NCBI GenBank assembly: GCA_039962225.1
Contig: JAMPKV010000007.1
Location: 186,001-250,000 of the forward strand
Source: Microcoleus sp. AS-A8
GTDB taxonomy: Bacteria > Cyanobacteriota > Cyanobacteriia > Cyanobacteriales > Coleofasciculaceae
Direction of reading: 5' to 3'
DNA: 64,000 nt
Part shown: positions 56,542 through 64,000 of the stretch, piece by piece
Position numbering within the stretch: the stretch's first letter is position 1
Layout of the letters: each line of letters opens with the position of its first letter
Made by a program: the position numbers and the translations under genes
The notes under the pieces: model-generated
The model's input: only the letters and a program-made list of their open reading frames with translations
Databases searched by the model: none
What the model was told of the DNA's origin: nothing

Positions 56542-57663
56542 TCATAGCTCGATCGGAGCGGTTACATGCAGGTGGTTTTGTAGGAGCGATCGCAGCAACT
56601 TTTGAGTAATCCCCACTAACCCCAATCTCGCCTGAGCAAGCTGAGGAGTCTCGGTTTTGACCTCTCCCCAAATGCGGCAGGCGCTGTAGAATTTTTCAAA
56701 CCCATGACTTAAAGCATTCGCCAGTTCGATCACACCGGCTGGAGTAGGCAGCGTCAGTTGCTCGGTTCCATCTAAAACCTGCGCTATCAACCCTCGTTCT
56801 GCCGGATGCTTTAACCGCAAGCGTATGGGTTCCCACTCCATCGGTGAGTTGCCATCAAGCCAGGGAATGGGGTTAGGCTCAACCCATGCCCAGTTTGGAT
56901 TGATGCTGTCTAAGCCGCTCAAGTTAATTAACCTTTGTCGGTGTGCCAAGCGCAGGAGTGAGCAGCAGCGGGCATGAGCATATTGAACTCTAAACACAGA
57001 GTTAGCCTGGTTTGCTGGTTCAGTTCGCTGGCTTTGAGCAGGAATCTGAGGGTGTGGTGAGTATGGATGTTTAATTTCTGCTTCCCTATCCTCCGGTTCC
57101 CCTAGCCTGTGAACTGCTATTGACGAATCCTTGGCCCCATGTGATAAAACAAGGGGTATTTGAATCAACTGTTGTAACCAGGTGGCTAAACCGCGATCGC
57201 TTAGGCGAAACTGAATCCAGCCTGGAGAGAACACCTCAACGCTGAAGTCTAAGCACACTTGGCTAGGACTTGGAGGCTGAGTCTTGAAAGTTTGACTTTT
57301 GATGGCTTGCTGCCCCCAGTTGCCCGTTTCTGCATTAATCGTATTTTGAGCGCTGATTGCCATGCCCTCAGCCAATTGATGTGCGATGTCGAGGGGTGGC
57401 AACTGCCAGAGGGGTGCAAGCTGAAGTGCGATCGCAGAGCGATAAATGACTCCTCTATCATCAGACAAACGATGCACAGGAATCGTTTCAACCGTTATTT
57501 TAAACTTGTCAAGTAACTCATTTGTGACAAGACTCCTACCCAATAAAGCGCTCGAAGCTAAGATTTGTTGCTGCAAAACTGGCTTAATAGCGACAGAATT
57601 CCCCAACAAACTTATACTTAGTGACCAACAGTTGGAAGTATTTTTTGTTACTTTTGACTCCAT
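56542..57663 (-). CDS. Free-standing DALR anticodon-binding-domain protein
   Basis: The 373-residue protein ends with a DALR fold as in arginyl-tRNA synthetase: NSVFRVQYAHARCCSLLRLAH near 225, LIAQVLDGTEQLTLPTPAGVIELANALSHGFEKFYSACRIW in pattern, and LGLVGITQKLLRSLLQNHLHVTAPIEL. There is no catalytic synthetase core (no HIGH or KMSKS). The N-terminal 200 residues include VCLDFSVEVFSPGWIQFRLSDRGLATWLQQLI, which resembles an ArgRS-type linker. It may bind tRNA-Arg or control its charging; this is inference. Divergent from the Crp-type regulator. Confidence 0.8.
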   Translation of the reverse strand: MESKVTKNTSNCWSLSISLLGNSVAIKPVLQQQILASSALLGRSLVTNELLDKFKITVETIPVHRLSDDRGVIYRSAIALQLAPLWQLPPLDIAHQLAEGMAISAQNTINAETGNWGQQAIKSQTFKTQPPSPSQVCLDFSVEVFSPGWIQFRLSDRGLATWLQQLIQIPLVLSHGAKDSSIAVHRLGEPEDREAEIKHPYSPHPQIPAQSQRTEPANQANSVFRVQYAHARCCSLLRLAHRQRLINLSGLDSINPNWAWVEPNPIPWLDGNSPMEWEPIRLRLKHPAERGLIAQVLDGTEQLTLPTPAGVIELANALSHGFEKFYSACRIWGEVKTETPQLAQARLGLVGITQKLLRSLLQNHLHVTAPIEL

Positions 57664-57705
57664 GTAAGATCTAAAAAAACTGGCGTTTTGCTCACGCTAT
57701 CGTAT

Positions 57706-58404
57706 ATGAATTCATCATCCTCCGCATCAGAGGCATCTCGACCATTTTTAACTTGGCAACGGATTATAGACTGGGCGCAGGAACATTACCGCTATCGGAC
57801 TTTCAGTAAAGACGAGCGAATTCCCGCCCGTACTGGATTGTTGTATCTAGTACAGAGGGGGGCAATTCGGTTAGTGGGTACGGCGCAAGTGAGTGCGAGT
57901 ACCGGCAAGACAGCGTCTAAATTATTGAATCCGACAGCCGATGAAACTTTTTTAGGCTTTGTGGGAGCGGGTCAACCCTTTGAAATTGTGGCGCAATCGC
58001 CATTTACGCTGCAAGCTTATTCTCACGTCGATCAAACTTCGGTGGTGTGGATGTACTGGCATGACTTGGACAATTGGCCTCACTTTCGTCGGGAAGTGTT
58101 AGATGCATTTCGGTATCAGCATCAGCGTAAATTATTGTGGCTGAGTACCTTAGGACAACGACGAACGATTGATCGACTATTGGGATTTCTTACGTTATTA
58201 ATAGAAGAATTTGGTGAACCTTGTAGCAATGGATACTGTTTACCGTTCCCTTTAACCCATGCACAAATTGGTAGTGCGATTGGTTCTACTCGTGTGACGG
58301 TGACTCGTTTGATGGGCAAACTTCGGCAACGTGAACTGATTTGTACCAAAGGAGATAATTTGATTTGCTTACCATCTCAAGCCATAGAAATTTCTCATAA
58401 TTAA
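57706..58404 (+). CDS. Crp/Fnr-family transcription regulator
   Basis: About 232 residues. The N-terminal cyclic-nucleotide-like beta-roll is weak (LLYLVQRGAIRLVGTAQVSA; FLGFVGAGQPFEIVAQSPF). The C-terminal helix-turn-helix is clear: PLTHAQIGSAIGSTRVTVTRLMGKLRQRELI, close to NtcA-type sequences in pattern. It is not NtcA itself by its sensor part. Effector unknown. It is divergent from the DALR protein gene, 42 bases between starts, so it may regulate that gene. Confidence 0.88.
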   Translation: MNSSSSASEASRPFLTWQRIIDWAQEHYRYRTFSKDERIPARTGLLYLVQRGAIRLVGTAQVSASTGKTASKLLNPTADETFLGFVGAGQPFEIVAQSPFTLQAYSHVDQTSVVWMYWHDLDNWPHFRREVLDAFRYQHQRKLLWLSTLGQRRTIDRLLGFLTLLIEEFGEPCSNGYCLPFPLTHAQIGSAIGSTRVTVTRLMGKLRQRELICTKGDNLICLPSQAIEISHN

Positions 58405-58676
58405 ACCATTTAAGTTGGGTAGCCTACCTAGCGGCATCTATGGCATAGTTAGGCTTTAATGCCCCAAACAGTGCGTAGCCTCGTCTCGGCTCAGACCGTG
58501 AGCGGCATCAGTATCGACTTGCCTTAAGACTTCTACTGAGTCTAGCTTGTACCCGTTGCTCATAATTAACCTTCACTCTTAGCCGTTAATATTGAAGAAA
58601 AAAGAGCTGTTTTTGGGTTCGTTTACCTAAAAATCTATCTAAGTAAGTAAAGCTAATACTCAGTAAAAATTCGACT

Positions 58677-59528
58677 TTACCCTTGAACTGAACTTTCGGG
58701 ATTCAGCCTCACAATTTTTTGGGCTAAACCAAAAGTACTTAAAACTTGAATCGCCCACCAAGTTACATCAATTTCCCACCAACGCTGTCCAGCTTTTGCC
58801 ACATTGGGGTGAGCATGGTGGTTATTATGCCAACCTTCTCCATACGTTAAGAGCGCTGCCCACCAAAGGTTACGCGAGCCATCATCTGAAGAGAAATTAC
58901 GATATCCTCGCAGGTGAGCTGCCGAGTTAATCAACCAGGTGCTATGCCAGAGCAATACTGACCTTAAGAACATCCCATAGATGACAAACGACCATCCTCC
59001 TAACCCATACAACAGCAGTCCCAGGGGAATTTGCAGAAGCAAGTAGTAGCGATTCAACCAACGGTAATAGGGGTCACGGTCTAGGTCAAGCGCAAATCTT
59101 TTATAACGCTCGTAGTTGAAAAACTCTTCGCGGATGTAAAAAAGCCACAGCATATGGCTCCACCAAAAACCTCGCGAAGCCGAGTAAGGGTCTTTGTCTT
59201 CATCCTCGGTATAGAGATGATGCATCCGGTGTGCGGCAACCCAGGTAATTGGTCCTTCTTGAAGGGCGAAGGCACCGATAGTCGTAATAATGTATTCCAA
59301 CCAAGACGGCACCCTAAAACTACGATGAGTTAAAAGTCGGTGATACCCTAAACAGATACCAATGCTGCCAAATAACCAGTGGAGAAGTATCATTACTCCC
59401 AAAGCTGACCAAGAAAAAAACCAGGGAGCCAAAAGAGCCAAAGCGTGAACTGCACCAATAAAGGCAACAGTCGTCCAGCTGAGAGCAATGGGCTGCTTGC
59501 CCTCAGGGACATTTGATTGTCTAGTCAT
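58677..59528 (-). CDS. Acyl-lipid/acyl-CoA fatty-acid desaturase (Delta9, DesC-type)
   Basis: The 283-residue membrane enzyme has the three His boxes: HRLLTHRSF, HRMHH and HNNHHAHPN. Four hydrophobic helices surround them (LSWTTVAFIGAVHALALLAPWFF; GLLLYGLGGWSFVIYGMFL). The spacing and WWEIDVTWWAI end fit cyanobacterial Delta9 desaturases, which bring in the first double bond of membrane fatty acids. AGGAAA lies before the ATG. No second desaturase gene is nearby. Confidence 0.93.
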   Translation of the reverse strand: MTRQSNVPEGKQPIALSWTTVAFIGAVHALALLAPWFFSWSALGVMILLHWLFGSIGICLGYHRLLTHRSFRVPSWLEYIITTIGAFALQEGPITWVAAHRMHHLYTEDEDKDPYSASRGFWWSHMLWLFYIREEFFNYERYKRFALDLDRDPYYRWLNRYYLLLQIPLGLLLYGLGGWSFVIYGMFLRSVLLWHSTWLINSAAHLRGYRNFSSDDGSRNLWWAALLTYGEGWHNNHHAHPNVAKAGQRWWEIDVTWWAIQVLSTFGLAQKIVRLNPESSVQG

Positions 59529-59578
59529 GAATCTTTCCTAAAAATGCTGTGAATAATTCAGGGTTGGTGCGGTTACTT

Positions 59579-59866
59579 CTAGGTAGCGCTATCTGTGTCC
59601 CCAGAGTAGTCATCCAGTATTCCGGCACCAGTTGCTTGCCTCACGCCCTCTTCTGTTTTTGCCTGATCGGGAAAATCAGTTTCTCCAAATACGGAAAGTT
59701 GCCAAAATCCCCAAACCTGGCTTCTGAAATCTGTTCCGAGTTGGCTGACTTGCGTCAAAACTTCTGCCCAGTTATAAGCCGTTTGAAGTTTGGTAGCCCA
59801 CTCTTTTGCTGTTTGTCTTGAGAGTTCATCCGGTTGATTGAGTGAATCAGACTCTGGAACATTCAT
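59579..59866 (-). CDS. Small hypothetical protein, about 95 residues
   Basis: Starts MNVPESDSLNQPDELSRQTA and includes WATKLQTAYNWAEVLTQVSQ and FRSQVWGFWQLSVFGE, an amphipathic helical region. The C-terminus is acidic. No signal or membrane segment and no known family. It is one of a run of small minus-strand cyanobacterial proteins here. Confidence 0.55.
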   Translation of the reverse strand: MNVPESDSLNQPDELSRQTAKEWATKLQTAYNWAEVLTQVSQLGTDFRSQVWGFWQLSVFGETDFPDQAKTEEGVRQATGAGILDDYSGDTDSAT

Positions 59867-60012
59867 CGTTAGTCCCAATAGTTTTTATTAACATTCACTT
59901 GAGAAAAGTTACTTTTGCAGAAAAAAGAGCTATATCCTTACAAAGAACGAATTTCAGAGTTTATGTACTGAAAGTATGCGACCTTGGAGAGATAATCCCC
60001 GCGCTGACAGTT

Positions 60013-60237
60013 TCAGACATGGATTGTGCCATTTGGCATCGTGGTGTCATGCAGGTTGGCACTCGTTAAATCGGCTTCATCCAGGATGGCTTTGTATAAG
60101 TAAGCTCTACTTAGATCGGCACCACTGAAGTTAACTCCACTCAAGTTGATACCATTTAAGCGTGCGCCACTTAGATTAGTCCCCTGGAAATCCCTTCTAC
60201 CGGCTGCATATAGCCTCAACAGTTCAGTAGCATCCAT
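60013..60237 (-). CDS. Small pentapeptide-repeat protein
   Basis: The 74-residue protein has about eight pentapeptide units (GTNLSGARLNGINLSGVNFS; GADLSRAYLYKAILDEADLT), forming a short right-handed helix. The cap is MDATELLRLYAAGRRDF, a form common in cyanobacterial pentapeptide proteins. AAGAGGAAAG lies before the ATG. Function unknown. Confidence 0.8.
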   Translation of the reverse strand: MDATELLRLYAAGRRDFQGTNLSGARLNGINLSGVNFSGADLSRAYLYKAILDEADLTSANLHDTTMPNGTIHV

Positions 60238-60304
60238 TTTCTTTCCTCTTAATAAAAAACTTTTATAAAGCTGTATTTTTGCTTGATGAGCGATTAGCGA
60301 TCGC

Positions 60305-60517
60305 TTATTTCCGATCGGCTATAGATCCAGCCTCAACAAGCTTGGCTAGTGAATCGCTATCGAACTCATTCAGAGCTTTGCACAGATTTTCAAACTGCTT
60401 GTATTTCTCCAAGCTGTACTGACCTTCATCCATGTGTAATATCTGACAAAACTGCTTGTAATCAGTTTTCCAGTGAAAGGTGTTGAGAGCTTGAACAAAG
60501 GCTTTGATTGTAATCAT
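60305..60517 (-). CDS. Small conserved hypothetical protein, 70 residues
   Basis: The helical protein starts MITIKAFVQALNTFHWKTDY and contains YSLEKYKQFENLCKALNEFD. It is acidic and soluble. AGGA lies before the ATG. It is 67 bases upstream of the pentapeptide gene on the same strand, so the two may share a transcript. Family not recognised. Confidence 0.6.
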   Translation of the reverse strand: MITIKAFVQALNTFHWKTDYKQFCQILHMDEGQYSLEKYKQFENLCKALNEFDSDSLAKLVEAGSIADRK

Positions 60518-60810
60518 TTAAAATGTCCTGATCAATAAGTGTAGAGAATAGAGCTTTAGGGCAATTTAGTGAGTGTTTGTGGATTTTTTGGGTCTCAAAA
60601 GTTTTTTAAACTACCTGCTATCTCTCCGTGATTACCCTAGATATTCTTTATCTTAATTGATTTGAGCAGAGAGTAATACAAAGCAATTGTATCAATAATC
60701 TTTTAACCTTTATTAAACCCTTTAAACTGAATTTATTCAACACCCTTTAGAGAGACATGTACTTAAAAATCGAGGTAATTATCAAGATTTACTAACATCC
60801 AAAAGCGGTA

Positions 60811-61134
60811 TTAGCGGAGGCAAGCTTGAACAAATTTAGAGATAGCTAGCGAGAGCTTTCCCTCATAAGTTTCTGCCAATTCATCCTCAAAAATTGTTAA
60901 CTCGCTTGGCTGACCCCGCTTGATATCGACGGCAATTACTTGCGCCCCTTCCTCTTCTAAATCTTCAATGTAACCCCCTAAGGACTGTTTAGCTTCGTTG
61001 GCTCTTGCAAAAGAACCAAAGTAGTAGATACAATGAGGTTCTTGGGTGATAATTTCGACCCACCAAGCCATTCCCATGTTCTCCAAATAACACGCAAAAC
61101 ACCCTTGATTATTTTCCCAATTTTTTCTGCTCAT
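60811..61134 (-). CDS. DUF1816-domain protein
   Basis: The 107-residue protein has the DUF1816 core AWWVEIITQEPHCIYYFGSF followed by EAKQSLGGYIEDLEEEGAQV. The domain is found in cyanobacteria, often near phycobilisome or stress genes, with no set function. An N-terminal segment carries two Cys (GCFACYLE). AAAGGACT precedes the ATG. Confidence 0.8.
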   Translation of the reverse strand: MSRKNWENNQGCFACYLENMGMAWWVEIITQEPHCIYYFGSFARANEAKQSLGGYIEDLEEEGAQVIAVDIKRGQPSELTIFEDELAETYEGKLSLAISKFVQACLR

Positions 61135-61250
61135 TCTTCGCGAGTCCTTTTGGTGGACTTTTGAACTTAAATTGATATTTTTTCTAGCGATAAGGGCAAC
61201 ATTTTTTATCTATATACTGCAAAAAAACGTAGTTTCTCAAAAATGTCTTA

Positions 61251-61529
61251 TCAACTCAAAAGAGGCAAAGAAAAAGATTTATTTAAACTATATTTCTCAT
61301 TAACACGCAGTTTGTTGCAAGGAATGAGGACGCTAGAAACTTGACAAATTTGAATTTCTAGTTGGTCTGAAGGCAGGGCTTCAAATAACACACGCTGCCC
61401 CGGAAAAACTACTTGCTCCCAAGGCGAATTTGGAAGAGTCCGGATAATTTGAATTTTGCAGGTGTCGTTGATATAGAAGCAGAGAATTTTTTCAGGAGAA
61501 TTATTAAGAACAGAATTTAAAAAAGTCAT
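61251..61529 (-). CDS. DUF1830-domain protein
   Basis: The 92-residue protein has the family core KILCFYINDTCKIQIIRTLPN and WEQVVFPGQRVLFEALPSD, with LEIQICQ after it. DUF1830 is a small cyanobacterial domain of unknown function. AAAGGA lies 8-9 bases before the ATG. It is 116 bases upstream of the DUF1816 gene on the same strand and may be read with it. Confidence 0.8.
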   Translation of the reverse strand: MTFLNSVLNNSPEKILCFYINDTCKIQIIRTLPNSPWEQVVFPGQRVLFEALPSDQLEIQICQVSSVLIPCNKLRVNEKYSLNKSFSLPLLS

Positions 61530-62283
61530 ATTGATAATTCCTTTAAAAAAGGAAATTTGTTTTCAGTAACCTAATACTTCCTGAGGGAGATTGTTGGTTA
61601 GGGAGGCGACATCCCTAAACGGCAAGCAGTCACAGAATTTTATAAGTGTTCGTCTTTACTAAAACTTGGTGAGCGCGAAAGTTGTAAAGCGTTACAGTGA
61701 AAGTCTTTCATCCGCCACGGCTTTCTACCTGAATCGTTCGAGAGAGGGTGCAAGACTTATTTGTGTACCAATAGCGAGTCTCAACCCAGTCCTGCGAAAC
61801 TTGCCAACTCGTCACCTGGGGAAGGCGATCAAACTTTAGTCACCGGATAGTCTGGTGATAAGTTCAGACACAACCTGCCTTAAGGCTCAATACCCGCCTA
61901 ATGTTGCCGATGAGCGCCACTACCCGTGAGAACCCAAAGTCCGTGATTCAGAGCAGACGGAATTGCGGATGTAAAAGAGGGCGCTGTACCTCTGGAACTC
62001 AGTCAAATCTTCAGAGCTTTGCTGATGCTGGGTTTTTGCCTACCTCCGCCTCCAAGGCGGCAGCTATTTGAACTTTTAGGTACGTTATCGTACTCACTAT
62101 TAAATATAACACTTATGTGCGTCAACGTACTAAAAAACTTTGTTACACTGGTTATGTAAGCAACTAGCCGTAGAGCTTGTTCTTTAGAGATTTCACCTTT
62201 TGACATCGGAAGCGGAACCTTTAAACCGCACCTTGTGCCGTCAGTTGTCTTTTTTAAACACAACTGGCTCAAGGAGTGTCTCC
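61530..62283. other. Long non-coding region with inverted motifs
   Basis: No gene with coding character. It has a hairpin TTAGGGA/TCCCTAA at 61598-61618, TCACC/GGTGA at about 61839-61857, CCGCC/GGCGG near 62047-62061, and an imperfect inverted pair GTACGTTATCGTAC (62080-62093) and GTGCGTCAACGTAC (62117-62130) around an AT-rich core. The last could be an operator or transposon end. The rest may be a decayed mobile element; I cannot name it. Confidence 0.4.
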
Positions 62284-63006
62284 ATGCCCCTGTCCAACCC
62301 CCCCCGAACGCCAGGGGAAAACCGACTTTTGGCTGCTCTCCCCAGTGAGATCAAAGCACGTCTAGAACCCAACTTGGAAAGGGTTTCGCTGCCTTTCAAG
62401 GAAGTTCTCTACGAGTCCAGAGAAGTCATCGAGTACGTCTATTTCCCCATTAATGGCGTAGTCTCTCTGCTCACCATTGTGGAAGAGCGCACCCTAGCCG
62501 AAGTGGGTCTGGTAGGCAATGAAGGCATAGTCGGTCTCTCGGTTTTCTTGGGAATCGAGGCAAGTCCCTTCAAGGCGATTGTGCAGGTTCCTGGGGAAGC
62601 CATGAGGATGAAGGCGGATGTATTCAAAGACTTCGTCAACCCAGATAGTCCGCTTTACAGCCTGCTGCTGCGCTACACGCACGCGCTGATGTGCCAAATC
62701 TCGCAATCGGCGGCCTGCAACCGTCACCACTCAGTGGAAGAGCGTTGCTGCCGTTGGCTGCTGATGACGCGCGATCGCGTGCAGTCAGACCAGTTTCCGA
62801 TCACCCATGAGTTCCTCTCCCAAATGCTGGGGGTGCGCCGCGCCGGTATCACGGTGGTGGCTGGGATGCTTCAAAAGGCGGGGCTGATTCGCTACAGTCG
62901 GGGTCAGATGACGATCCTTGATCGTCCAGGTCTCGAAGCGGTTAGCTGCCAGTGTTATCGGCTTGTCAAAGAAGAAGAAGACGGGTGCATCCCTTGCGTT
63001 GCATAA
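62284..63006 (+). CDS. Crp/Fnr-family transcription regulator
   Basis: About 240 residues, starting MPLSNPPRTPGENRLLAALP. The sensor part includes LYESREVIEYVYFPINGVVSLLTIVEE and EVGLVGNEGIVGLSVFLG. The DNA-binding part is FPITHEFLSQMLGVRRAGITVVAGMLQKAGLIRYSRGQMTIL in pattern, a winged helix. A Cys-rich C-terminus (SCQCYRLVKEEEDGCIPC) is notable. I chose the ATG at the conserved start; a longer frame exists to 62200. Ligand unknown. Confidence 0.88.
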   Translation: MPLSNPPRTPGENRLLAALPSEIKARLEPNLERVSLPFKEVLYESREVIEYVYFPINGVVSLLTIVEERTLAEVGLVGNEGIVGLSVFLGIEASPFKAIVQVPGEAMRMKADVFKDFVNPDSPLYSLLLRYTHALMCQISQSAACNRHHSVEERCCRWLLMTRDRVQSDQFPITHEFLSQMLGVRRAGITVVAGMLQKAGLIRYSRGQMTILDRPGLEAVSCQCYRLVKEEEDGCIPCVA

Positions 63007-63047
63007 CTGTTTTGAGAAGGGACTTTTAGAGATAAGGAAGACTTGGG

Positions 63048-63085
63048 GGACAAGGGGGATAGTACTGAGACAATGGGATGCTCCC
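63048..63085. repeat. Dispersed repeat copy
   Basis: The first 26 bases are identical to 6492-6517, and TGGGATGCTCCC follows in both places. It lies just after the Crp-type gene. Confidence 0.85.
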
Positions 63086-63140
63086 CAAGTTGGGCAATTC
63101 AGAATGTTGACAGGATGCGATAGCTGAGTAATGAGTATTT

Positions 63141-63578
63141 TCACTCACCGCTAATTTGCACCAATACACTTCTTTTCCGAGGGCCATCCAAGTCAAAAAA
63201 CAAGATTGATTGCCAGGTGCCGAGAGCCAATTTACCATCCACCACAGGAATGACTTCACTGGTACTCAACATCATCGCTATCAAGTGAGAGTGAGCATTC
63301 ATGGGTTCATCCGGAGGGACATCTCTTAAGTGAAGGTCATTATGGAGATACCGCTCTGATTCAGGAGCCAACTTCCTAAAATGTATCTTTGTATCTTCGA
63401 TTAATCTTTTTTCATATTCATTAATCGCTAAGGCTGTGGTTGTATGGCGTGAGAAAACGATGACTTGACCGTTTTTGATGCCTGTTGTCTCCAGGATTTT
63501 CTCAATCTGAGGAGTGATATTGTAAATCCCAATTCCCTTGTCTGTCTCTACTTCCAGGAATTCATTTGTGATGTGCAT
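63141..63578 (-). CDS. YjbQ family protein (UPF0047)
   Basis: The 145-residue protein has GQVIVFSRHTTTALAINEYE, YLHNDLHLRD and MNAHSHLIAMMLSTSEVIPVVDGKLALGTWQSILFFDLDGPR in pattern, with the family's metal-binding His residues. YjbQ proteins show weak thiamine-phosphate-synthase activity in some reports, but their true role is unclear. The gene stands alone. Confidence 0.92.
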   Translation of the reverse strand: MHITNEFLEVETDKGIGIYNITPQIEKILETTGIKNGQVIVFSRHTTTALAINEYEKRLIEDTKIHFRKLAPESERYLHNDLHLRDVPPDEPMNAHSHLIAMMLSTSEVIPVVDGKLALGTWQSILFFDLDGPRKRSVLVQISGE

Positions 63579-63719
63579 CGAGTCACCTGCTGCGGAACCA
63601 GCGTATTTTTAGAACTTTTTGGGCGAAAATCACTGTTGCTATCCTCTCATGGGTCGCTAACGACATGACCATCCCTTTTGTAGAGGAGGCATGAATGCAC
63701 GTTACGTAAAATTTGGTAT

Positions 63720-63739
63720 AGTTCCCTACTCAGGGAACT
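63720..63739. repeat. Perfect palindrome AGTTCCCT/AGGGAACT
   Basis: An 8-bp inverted repeat with ACTC loop in the region upstream of the last gene. It could be a regulator-binding site or a small hairpin; no T-run follows. Confidence 0.5.
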
Positions 63740-63831
63740 GTTGTTCTGCTAATCTGTTTGAAAATTAGATAGCCTAACTTAAATAAACACAAAGATTGCT
63801 GGATAATTTTTTAACATTTTTTAACAAAAAG

Positions 63832-64000
63832 ATGATCAAACATTTTTCAGAAGAGTGGATTAATGAATGGTGCCAACTCAACGGTTGGACAGATTTATAT
63901 ATTGAGCGCTGTCACTACTGGGCTTTCCCACCGGGAGCCGTCATGCCTGAGCCAATCCCCACGGACGTGCTCAAAGTGATTAAAGCGGAAAAGGGATTAT
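63832..64000 (+). CDS. Hypothetical protein, N-terminal part (runs off window)
   Basis: The visible 56 residues start MIKHFSEEWINEWCQLNGWT and contain LYIERCHYWAFPPGAVMPEP. The gene continues past the window. The Trp/Pro-rich opening looks like a conserved cyanobacterial protein, but I cannot name the family. Confidence 0.6.
   Translation, partial: MIKHFSEEWINEWCQLNGWTDLYIERCHYWAFPPGAVMPEPIPTDVLKVIKAEKGL

Noticed and set aside
63720-63739. Palindrome as a terminator
   Set aside because: No T-run follows on either strand, so it is listed only as a repeat.

Overview
The window is a chromosomal segment of a cyanobacterium. Light-independent chlorophyll genes (chlL-chlN), Mg-chelatase chlD, the cyanobacterial families DUF1816 and DUF1830, a Ser/Thr kinase fused to GUN4, a cyanobacteriochrome-type histidine kinase and many GCGATCGC (HIP1) octamers all agree on this. 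The wealth of kinases, pentapeptide proteins, dispersed palindromes and low-complexity intergenic repeats suggests a large-genome filamentous lineage (Coleofasciculus/Microcoleus-like). That placement is inference; no marker gene here settles it.

Layout. 0-10 kb: the start of a Mn catalase, a GUN4 kinase, a DUF4359 protein, tRNA-His, a large PAS-GAF-GAF-GAF histidine kinase, and an AtzE-type amidase/FAD oxidoreductase pair. 10-14.3 kb: a kinase-derived pentapeptide protein, then chlL and chlN. 14.3-19 kb: an accessory patch with an HNH nuclease pair between 40-bp direct repeats, a possible toxin-tail/partner pair, a broken DUF262 gene and a decayed duplicate of the neighbouring locus. 19-24 kb: a transporter locus read on the minus strand, consisting of c-di-AMP riboswitch, NrtB-like permease, NrtA/CmpA-like binding protein, NrtD-like ATPase, second c-di-AMP riboswitch and universal stress protein (USP). 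24-30 kb: a BrkB-type membrane protein, a decayed TnpB, a two-repeat CRISPR, chlD and transposon debris. 30-35.3 kb: a phosphoesterase, a nucleotidyltransferase and a compact three-gene module ending in a PD-(D/E)XK-like nuclease. 35-40 kb: a CocE/NonD hydrolase, cupin, cysteine hydrolase and TrzA/AtzA-like amidohydrolase. 40-64 kb: mostly core genes (ppsA, IscA-type protein, TPR protein, M48 protease overlapping tRNA-Leu, deacetylase, SLH protein, CDF transporter, HAD phosphatase, DALR protein, two Crp/Fnr regulators, Delta9-type desaturase, several small cyanobacterial proteins, YjbQ).

How parts work together. The strongest regulatory story is at 17.3-23.9 kb. Two well-formed c-di-AMP (ydaO/yuaA) riboswitches head an ABC-transporter operon and a USP gene, and a third, degenerate copy sits between a broken ATPase tail and a USP paralogue. 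The strongest candidate new system is the three-gene module at 33.0-35.3 kb, which looks like a defence or conflict cassette inserted beside the CocE gene, with a fragment of a CocE paralogue on its other side. The histidine kinase carries a textbook DXCF/CH cyanobacteriochrome motif in its second GAF domain. No cas genes, complete insertion sequences or prophage genes were seen.
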